64,000 nt of DNA, from positions 2,031,694 through 2,095,693 of the forward strand of contig NZ_CP009228.1 in the NCBI RefSeq assembly GCF_000755145.1. Reading direction: 5' to 3'. Position numbers and translations under genes: made by a program. The notes beneath the pieces were generated by a model, which had not been told where the DNA came from, ran no database searches, and saw only the letters and a list, made by a program, of their open reading frames with translations. Numbering within the stretch: the first letter of the stretch is position 1; each line of letters opens with the position of its first letter. The stretch comes from Treponema putidum. Lineage in GTDB: Bacteria > Spirochaetota > Spirochaetia > Treponematales > Treponemataceae. This document shows positions 57,952-64,000 of the stretch, piece after piece.

Positions 57952-58725
57952 ACTTGTTTTTTTCTGCTTATTTCATATAAAAGAATCCCCGCCGCTACTG
58001 AAACATTTAGACTGTCAAGTTTTCCGCGAGTGGGGATGGATACTATCTCATCGCAAGTTTCTTCTACAAGGCGGCTCATTCCCTTACCCTCGCTTCCCAT
58101 AATGAGGGCCGTTTTTTTGGGGAAATTTGAGGCCGGGGAGAGCTTTTCCTCCGGCATCTGCTCCGTAAATCCAAAAGCCTTCCTTTTTTAGCCTTTCTAC
58201 TGTCCTAACCAAATTGGTTACCTCTACAAATGGAACCCATGCGGAGGCTCCTGCACTTACCTTGCTTATAATCTCAAAGCCTCCCGCACTTTTGTTTTCA
58301 GGGACTATTATTCCGTCTATTCCGAACTGATCTGCACTTCGTATAATGGAGCCTGTATTGTGAGGGTCTGTAACGGAATCAAGTATTACCACAAAGGCCG
58401 ATTCTTTTTCTGCAAGTTTTGCAAAAAACTCATCGACGCTAATTCTTTCTTTTTGATTTTCAGCTTCCGTTACAAGAACAATTCCTCTGTGATCCCTTAA
58501 CTGTTCGGGCAAAGTTTTAGTAAGGGAATCAAGAAAGAGGTTGTCCTTTTGTTCAATCTTTACCTTTAATTTTCGTGCAGCTTCCAGAATTTTTTTTACC
58601 CTTGGTCTTTCTTTTGAGTAAAAAATTTCAAGGTTCGGCTTCCAATTCTTTTCTTTTTCTATTTTAAGTTTTTCAGCTCTTAAAATCTCGTCTATTGCAT
58701 GAAAACCCGTAATTGTTTTTTTCAT
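57948..58725 (-). pseudogene. rlmB: 23S rRNA 2'-O-ribose methyltransferase RlmB/TrmH family, one-base break
   Basis: Start at 58725 (MKKTITGFHAIDEIL, the normal RlmB N end). SPOUT motifs: LDSVTDPHNTGSIIRSADQ, GIIVPENKSAGG, then GSEGKGMSRLV and LDSLNVSVAAGILLYE, with the knot. The frame is broken at an A7 run on the minus strand (plus 58112-58118): read through it ends at 58084, while A6 gives FPQKTALIMGSEGKGM and ~258 residues, the family length. Because this is a housekeeping-type gene, the break supports homopolymer miscalls in this assembly. Methylates G2251-type 23S rRNA in E. coli (family knowledge). Confidence 0.85.
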
Positions 58726-58729
58726 AAAT

Positions 58730-60142
58730 TTAGTCCAAATTGTAGATTTCACCGTATTTTACCGTTTTTACGTCATTGTAACCGTTTTCGTTTAGGTATT
58801 GGGTAAAATAAGTTTGGGCCTTAGGTTCTCCATGAACCAAGAATATCGTTTTAAGTTTTGGATTTTCCAAAGAATTAAGCCATTGAGTAGATTCAAAATA
58901 GTCGGCATGAGCACTAAAAGCGTTCATCTGTAAGATTTCGGCTCTTACCTGATGCCATTCGCCGAAAATTTTTACTTCCTGTTCTCTGTTTTGAAGTCTG
59001 CGGCCGAGGGTGTCTTCTGCCATAAAACCTACCAGCATTACTTTTGTCGAGGGCTTTTCTATATTGTTTGCAAGATGGTGGGTTATACGCCCGAATTCAC
59101 ACATTCCGTCCGCACTTATTATAACCATGGGGCCGTCAATATTGTTCAGTTCTTTGGACTCGGCTACGCTCGTTATAAATTTAAGAGAGTTAAAGCCGAA
59201 GGGATTTTTATGATGTGTTAAAAAGGCTTCATGTGTTTGTGCATCATAACATTCCGGATGAACTTGAAAGATACTCGTTGCGTTTACAGCCATAGGTGAA
59301 TCTACATAAATCGGAATATCGGGGATTATTTTTTTATCTACCAAAAGATGAAAATAGTAGACAATTTCTTGAGTTCTTTCAACGGCAAAGGCCGGAATTA
59401 TCATCTTTCCCTTGTTTTCTACGAGCTCCTGTGTTTTTTCGGCAAGCAGTTTTAGGGCATTGTCGGTTTTCTCGTGGCGGCGGTTTCCGTAGGTGCTTTC
59501 AATAACTATATAATCTACAGGCGGAATAATTTCCGGATCGCGGATTATGGCCTTGTTTTTTCGCCCTAAGTCTCCGGTAAAGGCTATTTTTATCTCTTCC
59601 CCGCCCGAATCCTTGGCGGTAATCAGAGCCATTGCAGAACCTAAAATATGGCCGGCATCATAAAACTCCAGCTGAACATTGGGGCCTATCCAAGTAGGCC
59701 GATGATATGAGATTGTTACAAACTGATTTACGGTTTGTATTACATCGGTTTCATCAAAAAGAGGCACCCATTTAAAGGTTTCACCTTTTTTGGCTGCTTG
59801 TTTGGATAAGTATTCTCTATCTCTGGCCTGAATTCGTGCAGAATCCATCATAACAAGGTTTGCTATATCTCTTGTGGCAGGAGTTGAATATATATTGCCG
59901 TTAAATCCGTGCTTTCCCAGTAAGGGTAATAGGCCGCAATGGTCATAATGGCCGTGGGTTAAGATCACGGCTTCCAATTCGGGAGCGGGAACGTTAAAAT
60001 CTCTGTTTTTTTTGTCTGCTTCAGCTCTTTTTCCTTGAAAAGCTCCGCAGTCTATCAAGTATTTATGCCCGTCAACTTCAAGAATATGTTTAGAACCTGT
60101 AACTTCTTCTGCAGCACCGAGCGAGTAAAATTTAATTGCCAT
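58730..60142 (-). CDS. Beta-CASP metallo-beta-lactamase nuclease (CPSF-like)
   Basis: 470 residues. HxHxDH motif in LTHGHYDHCG, DAGHILGSAMA, FTGDLGRKN (metal Asp), STYGNRRH, the Beta-CASP segments PAFAVERTQEIVYY and SADGMCEFGRI, and NAFSAHADYFE plus VHGEP at the end. A full-length RNA-processing exonuclease/endonuclease of the YSH1/CPSF73 type, acting on RNA in the cytoplasm (family knowledge). A TATAAT on the minus strand (plus 60156-60161) lies 13 bases before the start, with a poor -35. Very close upstream of rlmB, so they are probably co-transcribed. Confidence 0.92.
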   Translation of the reverse strand: MAIKFYSLGAAEEVTGSKHILEVDGHKYLIDCGAFQGKRAEADKKNRDFNVPAPELEAVILTHGHYDHCGLLPLLGKHGFNGNIYSTPATRDIANLVMMDSARIQARDREYLSKQAAKKGETFKWVPLFDETDVIQTVNQFVTISYHRPTWIGPNVQLEFYDAGHILGSAMALITAKDSGGEEIKIAFTGDLGRKNKAIIRDPEIIPPVDYIVIESTYGNRRHEKTDNALKLLAEKTQELVENKGKMIIPAFAVERTQEIVYYFHLLVDKKIIPDIPIYVDSPMAVNATSIFQVHPECYDAQTHEAFLTHHKNPFGFNSLKFITSVAESKELNNIDGPMVIISADGMCEFGRITHHLANNIEKPSTKVMLVGFMAEDTLGRRLQNREQEVKIFGEWHQVRAEILQMNAFSAHADYFESTQWLNSLENPKLKTIFLVHGEPKAQTYFTQYLNENGYNDVKTVKYGEIYNLD

Positions 60143-60198
60143 AGGTTAAGGATACATTATAATCAGTGAAAAATCAAGTACTGTTTTTTATTTGTTTT

Positions 60199-60963
60199 TT
60201 ATTGCCATAGATGATAACTATGAATCTTTTTTATAAAGCATATATTTCCGGTAATGAATAGGGTAAGACCGATACCCAATAAAAAATATGATGAGGTATA
60301 TATTAGAAAAAAATAGCCGATTAAGGCACCTGTGAGTGAAATAGCTGCAAATAAATATTCTTTTATGCTTTTTGTTATGTAAACAAAAAAATAATTTATA
60401 CAGGCCAAAATCGCCGTTATTAAAAATAAGTATATATATGAATGGCCGGCTTTAATATCCGAAATAAAATATCTGTTTATGTAAAAATTATTTATAGGCA
60501 TAGATAGACATATCAAAAAAGATATAAAAAAGATGAAAAAGAATACGGAGCCTATTTTTCTGGTTATGATTTTATTTGCAAAGACCCCTGCCATAAAAAG
60601 AGACATAATTCCTGCTAATCTAAAAAAATATACCAATCGTGATAGGTTTGCAATAGTCTCAAGCCGTATATTTGAAAAGTTATATATGGGAAAAATCAGC
60701 CTTAAGCTTTCAAAACTTATGCAATAAACAAACATGGCAAAAAAAGAAATTTCTATCGCATGGGTTTTTTTAAACGTAAAATATACAAGTATCAAAAAAA
60801 TAAGAGATAAAATTGGAAAAATTAAAATACTTATCAATACGGCATAACTATCAAGGTTTCTATAAAGAACAATACCTACAAAGGATATCAATGATAATAT
60901 CAAAATTAAAGCTGTAATTGATATGGCGGCTAGGCGCACTCTGTTTCTTCCCGCAATTGTCAT
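60199..60963 (-). CDS. 7-TM integral membrane protein, unknown function
   Basis: 254 residues with about seven hydrophobic segments: starting AISITALILILSLISFVGIV, then VLISILIFPILSLIFLILVY, ISFFAMFVYCISFES, IMSLFMAGVFA, FFFIFFISFLICLSM, YIYLFLITAILACINYFF, and a final GIGLTLFITGNICF. No family recognised. Charge pattern gives a basic N end in the cytoplasm. Its promoter abuts its start codon (60971-60999). Confidence 0.75.
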   Translation of the reverse strand: MTIAGRNRVRLAAISITALILILSLISFVGIVLYRNLDSYAVLISILIFPILSLIFLILVYFTFKKTHAIEISFFAMFVYCISFESLRLIFPIYNFSNIRLETIANLSRLVYFFRLAGIMSLFMAGVFANKIITRKIGSVFFFIFFISFLICLSMPINNFYINRYFISDIKAGHSYIYLFLITAILACINYFFVYITKSIKEYLFAAISLTGALIGYFFLIYTSSYFLLGIGLTLFITGNICFIKKIHSYHLWQ

Positions 60964-60970
60964 GCTAGGT

Positions 60971-60999
60971 AGTATACCAGTAAAAAAAATATTTGTAAA
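60971..60999 (-). promoter_or_regulatory. Promoter of the 7-TM gene, -10 next to the start codon
   Basis: On the minus strand: TTTACA, 17 bases, TATACT. The -10 ends 7 bases before the ATG (60963), so the message is predicted to be leaderless; no Shine-Dalgarno is present. Confidence 0.55.
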
Positions 61000-61038
61000 T
61001 ATGGGGCAAGCATTAAAAATTGAGATGGCTTCTTCCTC

Positions 61039-61067
61039 TTGCTTTTTTAACGTTTCTTTGATAGATT
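61039..61067 (+). promoter_or_regulatory. ettA promoter candidate, -10 next to the start codon
   Basis: TTGCTT (61039-61044), 17 bases, TAGATT (61062-61067), then 7 bases to ATG 61075. No Shine-Dalgarno is visible. Confidence 0.45.
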
Positions 61068-61074
61068 ATCGGTT

Positions 61075-62823
61075 ATGGCAAAGACAGTAGACGATAAAAA
61101 AATTATTTACACAATGGACAGGGTTTCAAGAACCCATGGGACAAAGCAGGTTTTAAAGGATATAAGCCTTTCTTATTTTTACGGTGCAAAAATAGGCGTT
61201 ATAGGTTCTAACGGATCCGGTAAGTCAAGCCTTTTGCGTATTATGGCAGGGATTGACGGGGATTATACGGGCGAAGTTTCTTCGGCTCCCGGTTACACGA
61301 TAGGCTATCTTGAACAGGAACCCCAGCTTCAAAGCGGAAAGACCGTACGGGAAGTTGTTTCCGAGGGAGTTCAGGAGTTGGTAGACCTTCTTGCAGAATT
61401 CGACAAGATAAACGAGGCCTTTGCCGACCCCGATGCCGATATGGATAAGCTGATGGAAAAACAGGCCAAGGTGCAGGAAAAACTGGATGCAACAGATGCT
61501 TGGAATTTGGACAGCCGCCTCGATCTTGCTATGGAAGCCTTAAGATGCCCGCCTGCCGATCAAGTAGTCGATGTGCTTTCGGGGGGAGAAAAAAGACGGG
61601 TTGCTCTTTGCAGGCTCCTTCTTCAAAAACCCGACATTCTTTTATTGGACGAACCTACCAACCACTTGGATGCGGAAACGGTAGCATGGCTTGAAAGGCA
61701 TCTTCATCAATATGCAGGAACGATTATCTGCGTAACCCACGACCGCTATTTTTTGGATAATGTTGCAGGCTGGATATTGGAGCTTGACCGCGGAGAAGGC
61801 ATTCCGTGGAAAGGAAACTATTCAAGCTGGCTCGACCAAAAGCAAAAAAGACTTGCCCTCGAAGAAAAAGGAGAAACCGAGCGCCAAAAGATATTGAAGC
61901 GGGAACTTGAATGGATTGGTATGAGCCCTAAGGGAAGACATGCCAAGAGCAAGGCCCGTATCAATGAGTACGAAAAACTTTTAGCCCAAGGCTCAAAGGA
62001 AAAAATAAAGGACTCTCAGATTACCATTCCGCCCGGTCCTAGGCTTGGGAACTTGGTTATAGATGTAAAAAATGCTGCAAAACATTATGGGGATAGAATC
62101 CTCTTCGATAAGCTTAATTTTTCGGTTCCTGCGGGAGCCATAGTCGGCATCATAGGCCCGAACGGTGCAGGTAAGACAACCCTCTTTAAGATGATAGTCG
62201 GAGCAGCAGGTTTTGAAACTCCCGAAGGTGCCGATCAAAAAAGGCAGATCGTAAAACCCGATGAGGGTGAAATCAAAATAGGGGAGTCGGTAAAACTTTG
62301 CTATGTAGACCAGACAAGAGAAAAACTTGATCCCAACAAGACTGTTTGGGAGCAGCTTTCAGACGGGCTTGATATTATAAAGCTGGGAGCTGCAGACGGT
62401 TCTTCAGGTGTACGCGAGGTAAACTCAAGGGCTTATTGTTCTTGGTTTAACTTTTCGGGACAAGACCAGTCCCGCAAGGTAGGCGTGCTTTCAGGCGGTG
62501 AGAGGAATAGGCTCAATTTGGCTATGATGCTAAAAGAGGGCGGAAACGTTTTAATGCTCGACGAGCCTACAAACGATTTGGATGTTACCACCCTTCGTGC
62601 CTTAGAAGAAGCCCTTGAAAGTTTTGCAGGTTCAGTCCTCGTTATAAGTCATGACCGCTGGTTTTTAGACAGGGTTTGCTCCCATATCTTGGCCTTCGAA
62701 GCTGACGGCGAAGTCGTATGGTTTGACGGCAACTGGACTGAATACGCCGAATGGAGACGCGAAAAGTACGGTAAGGATGCCGACACTCCCCACAGAGGCG
62801 TTTACAGAAAACTTGAAAGATAG
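61075..62823 (+). CDS. ettA: ABC-F translational throttle EttA
   Basis: 582 residues, slightly longer than the E. coli protein (555). Two ABC domains: Walker A GSNGSGKSSLL and GPNGAGKTTLF, signatures LSGGEKRRVALCRLLL and LSGGERNRLNLAMML, Walker B ILLLDEPTNHLD and VLMLDEPTNDLD. The linker contains the EttA-type SPKGRHAKSKARI. No TM segment. It binds the ribosomal E site and gates elongation by ATP level (family knowledge). GC clearly higher than in the glycan locus, as expected for a well-expressed gene. Confidence 0.96.
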   Translation: MAKTVDDKKIIYTMDRVSRTHGTKQVLKDISLSYFYGAKIGVIGSNGSGKSSLLRIMAGIDGDYTGEVSSAPGYTIGYLEQEPQLQSGKTVREVVSEGVQELVDLLAEFDKINEAFADPDADMDKLMEKQAKVQEKLDATDAWNLDSRLDLAMEALRCPPADQVVDVLSGGEKRRVALCRLLLQKPDILLLDEPTNHLDAETVAWLERHLHQYAGTIICVTHDRYFLDNVAGWILELDRGEGIPWKGNYSSWLDQKQKRLALEEKGETERQKILKRELEWIGMSPKGRHAKSKARINEYEKLLAQGSKEKIKDSQITIPPGPRLGNLVIDVKNAAKHYGDRILFDKLNFSVPAGAIVGIIGPNGAGKTTLFKMIVGAAGFETPEGADQKRQIVKPDEGEIKIGESVKLCYVDQTREKLDPNKTVWEQLSDGLDIIKLGAADGSSGVREVNSRAYCSWFNFSGQDQSRKVGVLSGGERNRLNLAMMLKEGGNVLMLDEPTNDLDVTTLRALEEALESFAGSVLVISHDRWFLDRVCSHILAFEADGEVVWFDGNWTEYAEWRREKYGKDADTPHRGVYRKLER

Positions 62824-62835
62824 GCAGTTTACACT

Positions 62836-63564
62836 ATGAAAAGCCCTGCGATGATTATTTTCGATTATGGGAATACTCTTATCTATGAAAAGGAGCTTGA
62901 TTTAGAAAGGGCATATAAGGCCCTTTATGCCCGAATTCATAGAAACCCCGATAAAATAGATTTTATTAACTTTTATGAAAAAGGAATGGCTATTTTTGAG
63001 AAGGTAAAATCAAAGGCTTTACAAAACGATCTGGAAATACACACTCATAATTTTTATAATTGCCTTTTTCAAAGCCTTAATATAGACTTTAACCTATCCT
63101 ACACGGAGCTGGAGCTCCTTTTTTGGGAAGCTCTGGCTCCTTGCAGTCCAATGCCCAATATCGAAAAACTTTTGTCCTTTTTGGAAAGAAAAAATATCAG
63201 AACCGCCGTTATAAGCAATATTTCTTTTTCTGAAAAAGCCTTGACTGCAAGAATAAATAAATATCTTCCGCAAAACAAATTCGAATTTATAATAGCTTCA
63301 AGCGAGTACGGGTTTAGAAAACCCGAGCCCCTTCTTTTTGAAGCTGCCTTAAAAAGAGCCCGCCTTTCCGCCGATGAGGTTTGGTATTGCGGAGATAACC
63401 CGAGGGCTGATATCATAGGTTCAGCCTCCCTCGGAATAAAACCTATTTTGTATACAAGCTGCTTTTCCTGTCCCTACGACAACGAAACCCGTGTTTCTCC
63501 CGATTTTGAATTTACTAAAATAAGCGATTGGGACGAGCTGATAGAATTATTGATAAATTTATAG
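62836..63564 (+). CDS. HAD-family hydrolase
   Basis: 242 residues. Motif I is IIFDYGNTLIYE; the usual second Asp two places on is replaced by Gly-Asn (D-Y-G-N-T), as in some HADs, so nucleotide or phosphosugar phosphatase activity is uncertain. Motif II AVISNIS, motif III near FRKPEPLLFEAAL (Lys), motif IV WYCGDNPRADIIGS with GDNP-x-x-D. A cap region lies at residues ~20-100. It follows ettA by 12 bases, so co-transcription is likely. Confidence 0.9.
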   Translation: MKSPAMIIFDYGNTLIYEKELDLERAYKALYARIHRNPDKIDFINFYEKGMAIFEKVKSKALQNDLEIHTHNFYNCLFQSLNIDFNLSYTELELLFWEALAPCSPMPNIEKLLSFLERKNIRTAVISNISFSEKALTARINKYLPQNKFEFIIASSEYGFRKPEPLLFEAALKRARLSADEVWYCGDNPRADIIGSASLGIKPILYTSCFSCPYDNETRVSPDFEFTKISDWDELIELLINL

Positions 63565-63643
63565 AAATATCCTAATGACCTTATTTGATAAATTCTTTAC
63601 TTATCCCTTCTAAAATCCGCTAATCTATGCAGAACGCACCCTA

Positions 63644-63671
63644 TTGACAAATTTACAATATAGTTCAAAAT
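63644..63671 (+). promoter_or_regulatory. Promoter candidate of the ctpA-like gene
   Basis: TTGACA (63644-63649), 16 bases, CAAAAT (63666-63671), then 6 bases to ATG 63678. The -35 is perfect, the -10 weak; again close to the start codon. Confidence 0.45.
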
Positions 63672-63677
63672 AGAAAG

Positions 63678-64000
63678 ATGAATAAAAGAATAACTTGGAT
63701 AAATACTATTATCTTTTTAGGCCTTCTGTTGGCGGCTGTTTTTTTTATGCCGCAGAGGGCCCCTGCGACATCGAATTCGGAATCCGATGCAGATAATGCC
63801 GATGTAAATTTAAGATATCTTGAATCCGTGTACAAACTCCTTCAAGAAAATTATGTAGATGAAATAGACCCCGCTCTTTTATATAAGGGGGCTATGGAGG
63901 GGATGATAAATTCTCTTGAAGACCCTTATACCTCTTATATTTTTAAGGATACGACGGTAGGTCATGATTTAGAGGATACTACAACAGGTGTGTTTGGAGG
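63678..64000 (+). CDS. S41-family C-terminal processing peptidase, N-terminal part (3' partial)
   Basis: The frame from ATG 63678 is open to the window edge (107 codons). A basic N end and one hydrophobic segment (TIIFLGLLLAAVFFMP) form a signal anchor. YLESVYKLLQENYVDEIDP, ALLYKGAMEGMINSLEDPYT and SYIF are the N-terminal domain of CtpA/Prc carboxyl-terminal proteases, in the usual spacing. PDZ and catalytic Ser/Lys parts lie beyond the window. Acts in the periplasm. Confidence 0.88.
   Translation, partial: MNKRITWINTIIFLGLLLAAVFFMPQRAPATSNSESDADNADVNLRYLESVYKLLQENYVDEIDPALLYKGAMEGMINSLEDPYTSYIFKDTTVGHDLEDTTTGVFG

Overview
The window most likely comes from an oral Treponema close to T. denticola (inference). 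Four things suggest this: the left edge carries the cytidylyltransferase/2-aminoethylphosphonate transaminase fusion known from that species; the core genes have moderate GC while the glycan genes are AT-rich; many surface-glycan genes contain G/C contingency tracts; and genes are very tightly packed. About 56 kb (1-56.5 kb) is one surface-polysaccharide locus on the + strand. The last 7.5 kb is ordinary core genome. No rRNA, tRNA, CRISPR array or insertion sequence was seen. No gap without a gene exceeds about 121 bases; the longest, between rmlB and hisS, holds a 15-bp tandem repeat.

Layout. 0-4.5 kb: end of the phosphonate gene, then an ABC polysaccharide exporter (Wzm/Wzt) with an AbiE-like toxin-antitoxin pair wedged between its two subunits. 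4.5-12 kb: pyruvyl-, glycosyl-, acyl- and methyltransferases and WecB. 12-18 kb: GT8, CDP-glucose pathway (RfbF, RfbG, two reductase/epimerase genes, an RmlC-like epimerase) and a hexapeptide acetyltransferase. 18-32 kb: GT2 and GT25 glycosyltransferases, two sulfotransferase-like proteins, Ugd, a dTDP-3-amino-3,6-dideoxyhexose set (FdtA-like, FdtA, a FemAB/GNAT-like acyltransferase, FdtB), and a second toxin-antitoxin-like pair (HEPN/MNT). 51.6-56.5 kb: GT32, GT4, an epimerase, RmlA and RmlB.

The most unusual part is 32.4-51.6 kb. Six tandem genes each encode a very large membrane protein (about 895-953 residues) that joins an N-terminal YidC/Oxa1-like domain, a multi-TM linker and a C-terminal alkaline-phosphatase-superfamily (LtaS/EptA-like) domain. 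Two genes of the CDP-glycerol glycerophosphotransferase family (PF04464) are interleaved. All six copies keep the metal/nucleophile residues, but the hydrophilic-groove arginine of true YidC is Asn or Thr. Copies fall into two subfamilies, and neighbouring copies share an almost identical 855-bp segment that could recombine. With the CMP-aminoethylphosphonate-forming enzyme at the left edge, the locus may build and export a glycan decorated with phosphonate or phospho groups (inference).

Eight tracts of 7-9 G or C lie inside tailoring genes. Four leave the gene readable; four give an altered end or a broken frame that one base would repair, which suggests phase variation. A separate set of one-base frameshifts, mostly in short A/T runs, includes the housekeeping gene rlmB; these may be sequencing errors or decay.

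The right flank (hisS, rlmB, a beta-CASP metallo-beta-lactamase, a 7-TM protein, ettA, a HAD hydrolase and the start of a ctpA-like protease) has several promoters whose -10 box ends only 6-7 bases before the start codon with no clear ribosome-binding site, which suggests leaderless messages.
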